Both the position numbers and the translations under genes were made by a program. From Acanthosepion esculentum (Eukaryota; Mollusca; Cephalopoda; Sepiida; Sepiidae): a stretch of 64,000 bases of DNA. The notes below the pieces were generated by a model. The model ran no database searches. It saw only the letters and a program-made list of their open reading frames with translations, and was not told the origin of the DNA. The DNA lies in assembly GCA_964036315.1 (NCBI GenBank), contig OZ038478.1, forward strand, positions 148,087,183 through 148,151,182. Reading direction: 5' to 3'. This document shows positions 1 to 12,414 of the stretch, piece by piece (positions within the stretch are counted from its first letter, which is position 1; each line of letters opens with the position of its first letter).

Positions 1-239
1 TTTTAAGATATTTAATTTTGAATAAGAATCATATTTCACTGGTTCCATTTCTGCATTGATTCTAAATTGAAATCCCTGCGACCACTGATAATATACAACA
101 AAATTATTATCTGTCTCTATCTGAGATGTGGTATTATGATTACTTTATTATTTACTTTATTCGGAATTATTTTCATTTAAGAAAGGAGATTCGTTTTCTA
201 TCTTATGCTCAAAGTGTTCTACGATTTAGTTCCATTTCC

Positions 240-2622
240 TATAATAGAAACATCTAATATTCAAAAGTAAAATAGTACTGTGGGTTCTTTATTAACCAGG
301 GAGGATTTTGTCAAAGAATATTTTCACGTAGTAGAACAGTGTTTATTTCGAGTTCGTTGATATTATGTGGATATCAAGGTGTTTAATGACAGTTTCCTTT
401 AAATTATCTAATTATTTATATTGAGGTTGGAGAAAACAGTTGTATGCTGAATTACTTTGGCATAGTTTGATGTAATATTGTAATTCCAGCTTGAGTTGTC
501 TTAAAGTAACATGTGGTTAATGTGATTCATCATACGTACTTTCTATTTGGGGGATGTACAATAGGCACCTAGAACGAACCGCCGACTCTGTCGATATATA
601 ATATTACTTTATTTCACGTATGGTTTTTCAGGCCGGACGATAGATAAAGCATTATTAATCCAATTTCGATCTAACCAATGCACGATATAGTTTCTGTAGC
701 GCCTGCCTGTCGGGTCTCCAGACTTTGTGAGAGATGACTCGGAGTAGTTGTATTGCTTTATTGCACTTCTGACGGAGGCATTCTATATGTAGTATGAAGG
801 ATTATTCTTTGTCGAATATTATTCTTATGTATTTGTATTAATCTACTACAGGCACTTCTGTAACATCAAGTCTTAACTTGGTATTATGATGCAGCTTTCG
901 ATATTGGTAGAAATGTTTATATTGAGTTTTTGTCTGGAAAATTTGGATCTAATAAAATAATTTCTGATAAAAGACTCCAGTCTAATCAGGTGATTGATTA
1001 TGATTTTTTTCTTTCTGAACCACATTGGAAATCTTTAATTATATTATTAGCTTCAATAACCTAAGTAAGTATCTTATTAACGATTCTTTTAAATGTTTCG
1101 CTTCGTCAATTAGTATGTGCGATTGGACGATAGTTTGAGAGATTTTCTAATTTTATTTCCAGGTTTGGGGATTGAAATTATGGTATCTTGTTTCCACAAA
1201 CTGTGAATATTACCACTGACTCATATATTATTGGAACTTTTGAGAACGTAGTTGAGGGAAATATTTGGTATGATTTTTAGAAAGCCGCAATAAATTTCGT
1301 CTGGGCCAACTGCTGAGTTGTGTGAATCTTTTAATGGAATCTAATAATTCTGGTAAAATAAGAGGCTTGTTGTTTCTTTATTATTAGAGTAGAGTATTTA
1401 TTATGATGTTATGAAATAGTTTACAAGCCTTATTCGAGGAGGAGTTTTGAGAGAAGATTTGTGCTAATAGATTTACAGTATCCCTTTTGTTAATTGCTTT
1501 GATATTGCTTTGATATAAACGTCTCAATGGAGTGGTTTTATTATTCTGGGAGACTTTACGGATCATATTCCGTACGGTTTTGATTTCCGTTTTAGAATTA
1601 ATATTGGATAACAAGTTCAAAGTTCATCCATAAGGTTCGCTTGTATTTATTAATTATTATGCGTGTTTTAGTTCTATTTATCTTGTAGATGGTCAAATAT
1701 ATTGGGTTGGATGTTATTTGAACTTACGTAGAACCGCATGAAGCAATCTGATCGCTTTTTACACTCGCTATTAAACCACGATCTGTAGTTTTAAATATTT
1801 AGATTTAGATTTTGGTATGTATTTTTCTACAATATTAAGAAGTGTTTTGCAAAATAAGTGACGTACTCTGCATTGTCAACATTGGCATTTAGCGTAAGTT
1901 TTAGGTCACATGCGTTTTAAAATTATTCCCGGTTTGCTTTCTTAATTTTCCACTATGGTATTCTGGCAATGATCCAGAGTTTTCCAACATAACTGGGAAG
2001 TAATCACTACCACATGTATCATAATGTACTTTCAAGTCATACTCTAGCTATTTTGAAGGATCACTTAAGGTGAGATCTATTGCATTATATGTCCCGCTTG
2101 ATGGGTGGAGATAGGTATATGACTTTTCGTTGTATAGGTATATATTTTTTTTATTTATAATATCTTGCATGTGTCTGCCCTTCTGGTCAGTATTTTTGCA
2201 ACCCCATAGGATGTTTTTGATATTAAATTCTACCATTAAAATAAATGGTTTTGGGAGCTGCTTCAATAGGTATTCTAATTCAGTTCCATCTATGGGATCA
2301 TTAGGTGAGATGTAAACAGAGCATATGGCGATTATTTTATGTAGTGATGCATGTATAGCCACTGTCTGTAGTGCTCTTTTCATGTCAAATTTGCTGTGAG
2401 GAATATAGTTTTTACTAATATTGAAGCACCATCCGAAGCTCTATTTCCATTATTACTAATAAATTATATGATGTAGAGTTGTTAATATTTATATTCTCAT
2501 TAATCTTTAAAGAAAACCTAAACGTAGACGATTGGAGAACATAAGTCTCCAATAAGCAAAAGCAATTCGTTTCCATTTGCTTTTACAATTCTTGAGGTCC
2601 ACTGAATAATTCTGTTAGCCAT
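240..2622 (-). pseudogene. Jockey-like LINE ORF2 (endonuclease-reverse transcriptase) relic
   Basis: A start codon at 2622 begins an APE-type endonuclease (MANRIIQW...). The best-preserved piece, 2048-2383, includes CSVYISPNDP, a degenerate active-site segment VEFNIKNILWG (normally GDFN.HN..WG; the catalytic D is replaced by E here) and YTYLHPSSGTYNAIDLTLSD. The inter-domain linker is open at 1384-1620, followed by the RT motif NSAVGPDEIYCGF near 1310. The C-terminal part reads as QALQKLYRALVRSKLD (about 660-740), RRFVLGAYCTSP (about 545-585) and LELQYYIKLCQSNSAYNC (about 440-500). The YADD active site was not found. The protein would nick target DNA and reverse-transcribe the element RNA; this copy is inactive. 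Confidence 0.8.
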
Positions 2623-2997
2623 GATTGTTGAGATTTTCGGTTTTTGTTTAGATGTTTTAAGCTATCCTTCTAGGTTGTTTTGGGGGTGATTTCTCATTTA
2701 CAGGTTTTCTTTTTTGACTCGGTTGTGTGTTTCAAGATGTGGAAAAAGATTATTCTTTTAATATCTCTGTTTACCGAGTTAAAATTTTCTATATTTTGAT
2801 AAGATATATAAGATTTTAGTACGGGTTGCGGTGTAAATCATTGCCCTTTCGCTCTTGATAAACAGTTTTCCTGATTTCAGTTAAATTCTTTAACACTTGG
2901 ATTAATGCTGTTAATTGACAGAGATCCTATTTCTCGCCGCTCTGTCGTTGGGTTCTCGTTGCATTTCAGGAATTTATTGGAATATTTTGTCTAGTAT

Positions 2998-3790
2998 TGT
3001 ATTCAACAATTTATCTGGCTTCAGGAAAATTTATATTATACTTGATTTCAATTATTTCGTTTACTTTTTACCAAACGTTACATAGATGTGAGCATGTCGG
3101 GTGGTTCTCATTACAATGTATGCATCTTATGGTATCTTGGCAGCCCGTTTCTTGTTTATCTGTACTGCAGCATTTTGAGCGTACCGACTCAATTCTGGTA
3201 TATCTGCTTTTATGATGGCCAAATGTTTGTCAGTTAGGACATCGTAGAGTACTGGGAATGCACATTTTGCACTTTTGTAATGATATAAGCTATTGTTATT
3301 TCAGATGGCGGTTTCGGTATGTTGAATTTTAATATGTATGTATTGGTGTTTCTGATTTGACCATATTTCAATTGTTATTCTGGTTGGATGTATTATGTTT
3401 TGAGAGTTTCTATTAAGTTAACTTTGATTTCTTCCAGACAAAATTTTGATTTTTAAGTTATTAAATATTGACCATTTTAGGATTTGTCTGCATTATTTCT
3501 TTTACCTTCTTTATTATTACTGTATTTTTTTAAACAGCTATGGGATAAATTTTGGAGTGCATTGCTTTTTCGATTATGAATGTTGATAGTTTTTTAATAG
3601 GAGTTTCTTCAAGTGACTCCAATACTATATATTGTGGAGAGTAATTGTGATTTTTCGATTCATTATAAGAACTTGATTCTGAAAAGTGTCTTTCAATTTT
3701 CCGCGTTGCCATATTCACCATACTTGCTTCCCACCCTCCTCGGAGCCCTATGTTGGGAGACGATTGAGGAGAAATCACATTCCTCTATGT
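2998..3790 (-). pseudogene. Jockey-like LINE ORF1 (gag-like, zinc knuckle) relic
   Basis: An open stretch at 3530-3778 holds a segment read as IVLESLEETPIKKLS followed by IEKAMHSKIYP, a pattern typical of the N-terminal part of jockey-type ORF1 proteins in molluscs. Downstream, around 3060-3250, translation in shifting frames gives CPNCQTFGHH and RCIHCNENHP, both resembling CCHC zinc knuckles that bind the element RNA. Between these blocks the frame is broken several times. The ORF1 product of such elements packages the RNA for retrotransposition; this copy cannot make it. ORF2 follows directly on the same strand. Confidence 0.7.
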
Positions 3791-3850
3791 ATCTCATGGA
3801 TACAAAAATGGTATATTCAGGTTTAGAATTTATATTTAGTCATCAATAAT

Positions 3851-5277
3851 TACTTTTATTCCTCTACCAGTGTAAGGTTGAATATAAGTTTTAATTTTGA
3901 TAATACATTTTAAGATTGACCCTTGCTACCGCGTTTTAGTAGCAGTTTGATTAAATTTGCTTGGGGTGTGTCTGTGTTTTTCTTTTGTGTGTGTGTATGT
4001 GTGTGTGTGTGTGTAGCTATTGTGTTTTTGGTGGGTAGATTGGTACAAGACTAGCTGATTCATCAGACCGGACCTCTCTGACCACCTGTCTATCTCGTCA
4101 GAGCACAATGAGTGTGTTGGAATTCAGGAGTATATTCCTAGAACCTGAAGTCCTCACTTAAAAGGATCCCGTCTTCATGCATCACATGTCGCCACCGATA
4201 GAAAACAGGTGACTCATTTGTGTGTGGGCTGTGATACCATTCTACAGCGGTGAAGTCGGCATAATATTACAGTCCAAGCAGACAGTGCGCAATCATTTGA
4301 AATTTGGACAAAAAATAGTAGCAAAAGTAAATCCACTCCCAGAATATAACCGGGAATTTTTGACATGTTTTGAGTAAAATCATAGCAATGACTGGGGCGA
4401 ACCTACATCATACATCAGAGTATGAAATAGACAAGCTTATACTATATTACCCGAACTACTTTATACATTACTATTAGTATGAAAATACATATATCGGAAA
4501 TACAAATACTATTCTTCAATAAATTTTACCAAAATTATTAGGCATCAATATGTTAGGCATTTTAATCGAAAAATCAAAGACTCATAATAAAAGTGAGATA
4601 TGTAGAATTCAGACAAGTAATCTCTACGTATGACACTGCATGGTCCATAATATATGTGACTATTATTTGTGTTACAATGAATACATCTTAATACCTAAGT
4701 ATAGGAGAGTGGACTATAATAGCCTAGTCCATTAAATCCCTGGGGTATGAATTGGTCGAATTGAAAATAAATGAAGATTATATAATAATACAACATAGAA
4801 TAATACCATACTCTAGGCTTTTATACCAACATATGAAATTTGATCATTATTTTTGTTTTCAGTTATTTAAGTTAAACAACTACACCCATATACATGGCAT
4901 TTGTATCATCATTTCCAAGTTTTCTGTCTGCCTTGTTAGCTCGCTAATCCCTGTTCAGTAATAATAATTGTATATTTACAACTCGCACAAAATTAACCTC
5001 AGCATTATACTTCAAAGATAGTGTGTTGGGGAATATATTTAGAATAATCCAGAAATAACACTAAGAACAAACCGGCTGCAATAATTAAAAATATATATAT
5101 AAAGATACATAAAAAAACATGTATTTCCTCAAGAGATTTATTCAACAATTATGGCGAATAAATTGTAAGAGAACTAGAAGTCATACCAGGATTTATTATT
5201 AATTGACACAATCTTCCCAACATAAGATGAGTTGAAGACAGACACAATGAAAACTTCAACAACCCCTAGAATATGTT
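3851..5277. other. AT-rich intergenic DNA, no gene recognised
   Basis: Contains a GT microsatellite at about 3986-4014. The stretch 4030-4280 is less AT-rich than its surroundings and may be part of an unrecognised repeat (possibly the 5' UTR of the neighbouring LINE). Nothing else could be supported. Confidence 0.4.
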
Positions 5278-5404
5278 GATTTTCTTGGCGTAGCTTAAAT
5301 ATGGCACAAAGCCTAAAGTATGTGGTACGCTGTGAAGATCGAGCTATTTTTTCAGTCGTAATTGATCAAGCAAGACACGATTGCTAACCATTACACCCCG
5401 TCGA
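5278..5404 (-). repeat. tRNA-derived SINE, copy 1
   Basis: On the minus strand the segment starts with a tRNA-like head: an A-box-like AATGGTTAGCAATC and a B-box-like GCTCGATCTTCAC. A body follows containing GGCTTTGTGCCATA, and it ends TACGCCAAGAAAATC. A second copy with the same order lies at 33813-33945. The internal boxes would recruit RNA polymerase III. The GGCTTTGTGCCA segment resembles the 3' UTR of the Tx1-like LINEs at 43.6 and 50.0 kb. Confidence 0.65.
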
Positions 5405-5449
5405 AGTACCCAGCAACTCCTAAATTATGTAGTCAAAGAAAGCGAGAAA

Positions 5450-5990
5450 ATTGAACTAGCCAAGAATTGTAAACAGAATAAATGTCTGCCTGCAAGTGGA
5501 ACATTTTAATACGAATTGAAGAGGATAAATTCATGCAAATATATTTTTTCTATGGGAATTGCTTTAACAGAAGACGGAAAATATGACAACGATATCCCAA
5601 AATTCATTGGTATTGTAATAATATGTCTTTCAAAATCTAAGCAAAGTATTATGGAATAGGGAAATTTCATTAGAAGATAAATGTGCTAATCTACTATAGA
5701 ATATCAGTCCTTCTACATGGCAGTGAAAGCTGAACAATTACCTTGCATTTGAAAAAGTGATTTTAGGCAAAAATGATGTCGTTTGAAAAAATAATATTGC
5801 GAATAATATATACATGACATATAAGTAACGATGTAATATTTAAAGTAATACTAATCAGAAAGTTAAAGTAATTTTCCCGGACACGTAATGAGGAAAGAAG
5901 GCTTTAAATTTTTTATACTCGCAGAACATAGTGAAGGTAGAGAGAAACATTAACTTACCTAAAGACTTTGTATAAATAGGTGAAAGAACA
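5450..5990 (+). pseudogene. LINE reverse transcriptase C-terminal relic (RTE-like), copy 1
   Basis: Plus-strand translation in shifting frames gives a chain of motifs found at the C-terminal end of many invertebrate LINE reverse transcriptases: GIALTEDGKYDNDIPK, then a decayed ...ISVLLHGSE (consensus: LLYGSE.W), and a segment near 5870-5930 matching the GHVMRKEG region followed by LAEHSEGREKH. Several stops interrupt it and the catalytic palm is absent, so this is a truncated dead fragment. The subfamily is a guess. Confidence 0.6.
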
Positions 5991-6319
5991 GGGTTTGATA
6001 GTAAATCATTGAGCTACAAAGAATATGAATATGAGGGGAGTCCTGATCGTTCACATACAGAAGAGACACAGCACAAAGAAAGAGAGGAAATAACCGTGTA
6101 TGATCATTGATTAAAGGAGGTCATTACGCTAATTCACACGATCCCGAAGAATTGAGGCTCGAAAAGAACCATCGACGGCTTCAGGACATAATGGGTCGAA
6201 GAAATTTCAGTGCCATGTCTCCTGTTTGACAAGTACATAATGGTGAGATTTGAACACGGAAGGCAGGGCCCGCTACGGACATACATACATTATACAATTG
6301 CATATCGAACGAAGCTAAT

Positions 6320-7005
6320 AATAGCTAATAATGAAGAGGGCAATGTACTATTGATGAGTGTGGATGGGTATGCTGATGATATATGAGTTCATATTTGTGA
6401 TAAGAATGATCTAGAATAGACAATCAACACCATGTAAAAATATCCCAAGAAATAGGACTTAATATAAACATTTCCAAAACAGAAAATAGGATCAGGGATT
6501 TGAATGAAAGTAGTGATGGCACATACCTTGATTAACTAACTGGAATTAATATAAACTTAACACACCAAATATGGGCCATTTATAATGAATATATTATAGG
6601 AGATAAGGAAATTGAAAATAGAATCGGCTGCTCTAGATTTATTTTTATTCATCATCGCCAATTGTTACAAAACCAAAACAGTAACCAGAAAACAAGTGTC
6701 ATGATTTTAAACAGCCCCATCAGATATAAACTATGGATGTGATGCTTAGTGTGAAACTCGTTTAGAAAAATCTATAGGGTGTGCTTTATAAAATCGTTTA
6801 TTCAAACCAATGGCTAAAGGTGGAATTTCGCAATTGAAACCTGTATCTTTGAATCTGGTGGACTGGCGGTATCAGAAACCACATCCCTTCAGGAAATTCA
6901 CCAGCAGCAACAACTTAAATGGATATCGCAAGTAACTCGAAGAGAAAATAATGACATAATCAAGATTTTGATTTCCATAATACTTCAAAGAGAAGGCTGA
7001 TAGAT
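6320..7005 (+). pseudogene. LINE reverse transcriptase relic with YADD motif, copy 2
   Basis: The plus strand at about 6350-6480 reads VDGYADDI...HICDKNDLE.TINTM, that is, the YADD catalytic box of a reverse transcriptase followed by the usual helix; the INISKTE segment follows after a frameshift. Further on, about 6840-6960 reads LQEIHQQQQLKWISQVTRRE and then NNDIIKIL, the C-terminal segment of the same kind of protein. Stops and frame changes throughout make it a pseudogene. It probably represents a different insertion from the relic just upstream, because the C-terminal motifs of that one come before the palm motifs of this one. Confidence 0.6.
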
Positions 7006-7044
7006 CAAATAAGTCCTTATAAGAACACTGTTAATATAAGATAA

Positions 7045-7154
<110 letters not shown>

Positions 7155-7554
7155 TATAAAAGGCCCAAACACTAATATTCCATACTTATAATTCATTACA
7201 TTGGAATCGTAATCATGATCCAATTGATCAGATCTACAAATTCAAAAAGAAAAAAGAAAACATAACTCGGGGTATAAAAACAAAATTTCAGTGAGAGTTT
7301 ACGTTTGGTAGTGGGAAACAGGGGAGAGGGAAATGTATGAAAGCTCTAGAGAGAGGTGTAACTGAAGAAAGAAGACCAGGGAAGGCTTTAAGGTGAGGGT
7401 GGGAAATAAAATTTAAAAGAGAGAAGTTTTAAAGACAGAAGTTAAATAATGGTTTAAATTAGTGAGATAGAGATAAATATGATACCGGATAAGTTTGGAT
7501 ACAATAAATGATTATATGATCCAAATTTAAAATCTAGAGAATTTACACTTCCGA

Positions 7555-7557
<3 letters not shown>

Positions 7558-7633
<76 letters not shown>
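7558..7633. repeat. (TA)n microsatellite
   Basis: Uninterrupted TA dinucleotides for about 75 bases. Confidence 0.98.
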
Positions 7634-7636
<3 letters not shown>

Positions 7637-8196
7637 GACAGATACGACAATTTAAAAAAATGTCTAGAGTCACATGTTTAACAAATGAACTGGCGCCATC
7701 AGAAAATAATTTTACCTCACAAGGAAAAATCTACGTTTGTTAGACAAAACGTGATTCTGTTTAAGAAGTGGTGCACATGAAATTCAATTTAAATTCATAG
7801 AAATTTGGTTTTAAATAAAGTAAACAGAAAAAACACCTCTCTTAACAGATAAATTTAGAAAGACAAATCAACAATTACCTCTAATTCACTCGGAAACATT
7901 TCTTCTCGCCTTCGTTCAAGGTCAACAAGAATAAGATAAGAGTTGGAACGAAATTTCAGTTAAATCAAGACATCGGATTGATTAATGAGCTACCGATAAT
8001 GGTTCTCAACTAATGATTTTAATATGATGATATATAGTTCCTTTGCGGAAAGTTCCCTGAATTATTTTTGGGTGGGTGGATATAATGCAGCAGCTTCAAT
8101 TGTCTTACTTACTGCAATAAAAATAAAATACATTTATGAAATAATCTGGCAAAAATATTTAACCTGATTTTCATATGAAACATTTATGTGTCTTCA

Positions 8197-8304
<108 letters not shown>

Positions 8305-8639
8305 ACGATCCCAGCACTACACATTATTAATTATCTTCTCATCACCAGTCAAAAGTTTTGAATTTTTTTCTTACCTACATATATAAATCCCACTTATTTT
8401 AATTGCCAAATATAATTTAAAATAAAGAACTCTAATTCCAGCCTATTTATATAACTCCGCAAACATAGTTATAACTTGGTATATTAAAATTCAAATTACG
8501 TCATTTCAATTTAGCACCTGAAGATTGCGTTGTACATGAAACTGAGTCCTGCTAGCGGTGAGGGATATGTATATTTATTAAAATAAAATCGATTGCTCTG
8601 TTATATTACATTTCACTGTTTTATTAACAGATATATGTG

Positions 8640-8640
<1 letters not shown>

Positions 8641-8729
<89 letters not shown>
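8641..8729. repeat. (TA)n microsatellite
   Basis: About 89 bases of pure TA repeat. Confidence 0.98.
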
Positions 8730-8731
<2 letters not shown>

Positions 8732-9369
8732 GCATATGAGTGTGCATATGCATGCGCGTCTTGACGGTACGATAATTGGAATAAATATATTTCGATGAAA
8801 TTTTTTATCAATAATCTGAATTCCAGTATATGGCCATGTATTCTTCATTTTTTCTTCATTTTCTATCATCTACATAAAGGAAATAAATTTAGAACAAAAA
8901 ATAAAATTTGGGTTGGTATCTTCTCCTATTTCCAAGAGATTTCTTTTAGACCCATGGCTGAAATTTTTAATTAAATAAAAAATATCGTCCATTCTAATAG
9001 TTCCTTCAATATGCAAAAACCTTGGTCATTAGAAGACTTTACAAAATATAATTTTTCTTTGTTGTATAACGCTTGTAAAGGCTTTCTAATAGAATTTACT
9101 TAGATATGATGCAATGCCACCCATTTTACTGCATTATTTTTTGAAACAAACAATTACTATTACATCATCTTTGAAAGAATGATGAAACAACCCATCATCA
9201 TTCAACAAGTATAAAAAACAGTGATAGCTTTTATCAACAATTCATTTGTCTTCTGTGCTTATAGTTGTAATCCCCCCAAAATAGGTAAATCGTCAAAACG
9301 TAAACATTGTAGATATTTCACAATTGTTATCCGAGTTACATAAATAGTGCGAATAAGAAATTAGTGATG

Positions 9370-9890
9370 AATTTTCCATTTCAGAAGATGATAATGAAAT
9401 TAACAATGTTAGCATTACTTATTCAGGATCGGACGATGATATGAAAGATGACAACAAATCTGAAAGAAATGTGTCTTCAAACCCTTCAATGATGAATGAA
9501 AAGTATTATTTGAAGGATAAGTATGAAAGTTGGTCTTCTAAACCAGAAGAAAGGGCACAGGGAAGAACTCCATCAAACAATGTTTTACATCAAAAGACTG
9601 CACCTACACATTTTGCAAGATTTTATGATTCAATTCTTTCATCATTTATATTTTTTATAAACCTTTATATAAAATAATCCAAAAATGGACAGAAATTGAT
9701 GGAATCTGGGTCTCGCAGATATTGATGCAACTACAAAATACATTGCCCAGTAACTGTCCAATGAGAAAAAGAAAATAGATGCAACTTGTGTAGTCCTAAA
9801 ATGGATAGAAAAATGCGAATTACTTGTCATATTTGATAAAGACATGTCTGTCAGAGCCATTTGAATTTCTTCTGAGCAAAATATAGCGTG
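9370..9890 (+). pseudogene. piggyBac-type transposase remnant (N- and C-terminus only)
   Basis: The plus strand at about 9370-9660 encodes an acidic N-terminus (ISDEFSISEDDNEINN, SGSDDDMKDD) followed by YESWSSKPEERAQGRTPSNN, which fits the W...P....GRTP..N signature near the start of piggyBac transposases. After the end of this open stretch, 9700-9885 gives, in broken frames, RCNLCSPKMDRKMRITCH and a further C..C pattern, matching the cysteine-rich zinc-binding C-terminus of the same family. The central DDD catalytic domain (normally some 350 residues) is absent, so this is an internally deleted non-autonomous copy. TTAA-flanked terminal repeats were not found. Confidence 0.55.
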
Positions 9891-10136
9891 AATTGTCATT
9901 AAAAAAAAATGAAATTTGAGATGTTTATAATTAAAAAAAAATATATATTTTGTATTTATCATTTAGAGGAAAACAATATTTAGTAGTTGTTGTTATTGTC
10001 ATTGTATTGGTCGCATTGTCATATTTTCACAATAAATTTACTGTCGAAGCGTTAAGTAGTTCTTCACGGAAAGAAAGAGTAAGGGAACATTGTGAATAAG
10101 TAAATGTATTAAAATATGGGAATAACTGTGACTTAC

Positions 10137-10206
10137 CTCAGGATAAGATGTATGTATTTGCAATAGGATCTACGTCGTCCAGAGGAAGTTTTGCTCCAAT
10201 CTGATT
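10137..10206 (-). CDS. Candidate host exon with canonical splice sites (C2-domain-like peptide)
   Basis: On the minus strand a 70-nt segment is preceded by a strong acceptor (T8CCTTCC then CATAACAG) and followed by a consensus donor (GTAAGTCA). Frame 1 from the acceptor reads NQIGAKLPLDDVDPIANTYI and then LS and a TGA two bases before the donor. The peptide resembles the loop and following strand of C2 domains (LP.DD.DP...TYIL); this resemblance is a judgement by eye. The TGA is created within TTATCCTGAG, where one base fewer would leave the frame open through the donor. It could therefore be a real exon with a sequencing or assembly indel, a pseudo-exon, or chance. No neighbouring exon was recognised in the flanks. 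Confidence 0.35.
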
Positions 10207-10257
10207 CTGTTATGGAAGGAAAAAAAATTATATAGAAAAATGTGAAAATTGACAAAG

Positions 10258-10258
<1 letters not shown>

Positions 10259-10317
<59 letters not shown>
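10259..10317. repeat. (TA)n microsatellite
   Basis: About 59 bases of TA, about 55 bases upstream (minus-strand sense) of the candidate exon acceptor. Confidence 0.98.
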
Positions 10318-10319
<2 letters not shown>

Positions 10320-11040
10320 GTGTGTGTGTTCATGCGTGTGTCCGTGTAGAAACGTTTAATCAGTTGACATCTGATGAACATAAGCATGGTTTGTGAACAT
10401 AAGCGTTTTAAACAGGAATAGAAATGGTTATACTAGTATGTACAACATAGAAAGGTGCCCAATTCTCATGTACATTATAAAAGTTATGCTTTTATTATTT
10501 TCCAATATTTCTTTTGAATGTTCCAAAGAAAATCTTTTCTGAATCACCTGAAAAATATCCAAAGGAACATTTGTGGCAAAAAATTAAAATTGCTGTTCAT
10601 AAACTGTAGTCATCAAAACAGAATGTCTTGCAACCATTATACATACAAGAGGTTCACAATAATTATCGAAAATTACTGATAAAATCTATTAACAACGATT
10701 AGTACGGAAGGAATTATTTGCTTTATTTAAAAAAAGAAAAAATATTCTTGGAAATTAAGATTTAGATTATATAATTATATATTATTATACATTATTCTAA
10801 GTAAAACAAATATAATTGCTTTAAGAATAACGGGGTTCTCTAGGAGATCTCTACAGTATGTTTGTAATTTAAAAAGATATTTTCTATAAATAATTAATAA
10901 ACATAATACTTATTTCATGACTTTCAAATGACAGATTATACTAACTGAATTACAGTGAAAATTTCATAAAACCTAAAATTAACTAAGAGCAATATTTTGG
11001 AGATAGATGAAACAAAAATAAGATAAAACTTATATAGAAT
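10318..11040. other. AT-rich DNA, nothing recognised
   Basis: No coding motif, terminal repeat or RNA gene seen. Confidence 0.4.
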
Positions 11041-11044
11041 ATAA

Positions 11045-11152
11045 TATTAAAATTACTGGGGGAGGAAGCAGAGAGAAGGAACTTGCTGTGAGTTGCAAGA
11101 GATAGAAGGAGGTGGAGAGCCATGACCGCCTCCGTCTTGAAAGGACATGGCA
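11045..11152 (+). pseudogene. Short LINE reverse transcriptase C-terminal fragment, copy 3
   Basis: The plus strand at about 11090-11150 reads ARDRRRWRAMTASVLKGHGT followed by a stop. This matches the extreme C-terminus common to many invertebrate LINE ORF2 proteins (..DR..WR.M...VLKGHGT). It is the 3' stub of a severely 5'-truncated insertion. Confidence 0.6.
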
Positions 11153-11458
11153 CATAAAAATAAAGATTGTAAAATATTGAACGGATTCAGAGACAGTTTC
11201 GAAGTCTTCTTACTTTTCCTTTTATCGATTCTTCCCTATTGTTATTCAGTGACAAAAAGTAACACTGCCAAAATAATCTCATTTTCCATGCCTTATACCT
11301 GAAAGTCAGTGTGTCATTAACAGCATTTGTATGATTGCCAAAGGAAAGACAAATTGTAAAAATCATATAATTATCGAAATGTCGATTGTTAGCGAATCCT
11401 TTAACAGTAATAATATTAAACACACTCATACACACACATATATATATGTGCATATATA

Positions 11459-12412
11459 CAGTGCCGTTCCATAAAAGTGACTCACCTGATTTATTTTACT
11501 TAAAAATGTTTTCGCCTATTGTTTTTGTGGCCAAACTAATTTTTAATCTTACTAATATAAAGACCACTTCCCGACAACCTAGTAAAAAAGTTTACTCACA
11601 CTAAGGTATTCTATTGATAATTATAATTTTGGATATAAATGAGATTTAGGGAAACACACCGTGCAAAAAATGTCACTCACTTATTTACTGCAACTAGTAA
11701 TGAATAGAAACATAACCGAACAGCTTTAAATAAAGAATGATAGAGGTATATATTTTTTATGATAGGTAATATAGTTCGAAATATTTAATAATCGATGGGT
11801 CCTGCTTTATTTTGAATAACCTTTTCAACCCTTTTTGGCATTGACTTGATTAGGTTCTGGCAAATCTCATCTCCAAGCATTGATTTCCATTCGGATATGA
11901 AATTCACAATCAGATCCTCTTTGTTGCTCAACTGCTTTCTCGAGAGCCTGTACTTAATAATATATTATTATATATAAGTTTTCTATGGGGTTGAGGTCAG
12001 GAGATTGGGGCGGTAATGTCATAACACTCCCCTGCCTCTAATCAAAGTATTCCTTTATCAATTTTGATTTGTGACAGGGAGCATTATCCTGCATAAAAAT
12101 GAGCTTGTTGGGGTCGATTTGCACCCTTTCAACAGAAGGGAGCAGACAAGACTCTAAAATTCTCTTGTACTGCTCGCTCCTGAAGGTTTTTTCAATAGGT
12201 TTTAAGAAACCAGTTCCATGAAAAGAAAAGCATCCCCAGAACATTCTACTGAATGGATGCTTGACAGTACTTACTGCTAAATTCAAAGAGATTGCAAAGC
12301 TTCTTCGGATTTTAGATCGCTTAACCTTTGAATTTAGCTCAACTTTCGTTTCATCGGAGAAGAGAATATTTAGTAAAAAAATCAGGTGAGTTACTTTTAT
12401 CGAACAACAGTG
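11459..12412 (-). mobile_element. Tc1-type transposon, internally deleted, copy A
   Basis: The ends are CAGTGCCGTTCC on the left and the complement of CACTGTTGTTCG on the right, with TA dinucleotides on both sides (11457-11458 and 12413-12414) as expected for Tc1/mariner target duplications. The inverted repeat covers about 38 bases including GTGACTCACCTGATTT. The 954-bp body carries only the catalytic part of a transposase on the minus strand. The same structure recurs at 18815-19725. Confidence 0.9.
11785..12395 (-). pseudogene. Tc1 transposase catalytic domain, decayed (copy A)
   Basis: Homologous to the open frame at 19105-19707. The reading starts inside the right terminal repeat, has FSDETKVELN (first catalytic D), and the best-open part (12038-12286) includes WGCFSFHGTGFLKPIE and FMQDNAPCHKSKLI (second catalytic D). 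After that the frame is broken: the WPPQSPDLNPIENIW region (near 11955-12010) is damaged by a change to a TATTATATATAA run. The N-terminal paired-type DNA-binding region is absent, as in copy B. Non-functional. Confidence 0.85.
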
Positions 12413-12414
12413 TA

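Larger units (their letters stand above)
1..3850 (-). mobile_element. Jockey-like non-LTR retrotransposon (LINE), decayed
   Basis: Reading the minus strand from about 3.8 kb down to the window start gives, in order, an ORF1 (gag-like) N-terminus, two zinc-knuckle-like segments, an APE-type endonuclease, the linker to the reverse transcriptase, an RT N-terminal motif and the C-terminal RT/thumb region. This is the order of a jockey-clade LINE. Stops and frameshifts are frequent, and the stretch between the RT N-terminal motif (near 1300) and the C-terminal region (near 900) is too short to hold the whole palm, so the YADD-bearing part is probably deleted. The 5' limit is uncertain (3.8-4.1 kb); the 3' end may lie outside the window. 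It is a dead copy. Confidence 0.85.

Noticed and set aside
8515..8570. Second Penelope-like element 3' end
   Set aside because: Only a loose resemblance to 3' UTRs of that group; no RT or repeat partner nearby.
8578..8869. Open frames made of alternating Ile-Tyr codons, here and at other TA tracts (10.2, 13.4, 16.5, 21.6, 24.1, 30.1-31.4, 40.7 and 61.3 kb)
   Set aside because: They are translations of (TA)n repeats; nothing outside the repeat supports a protein.
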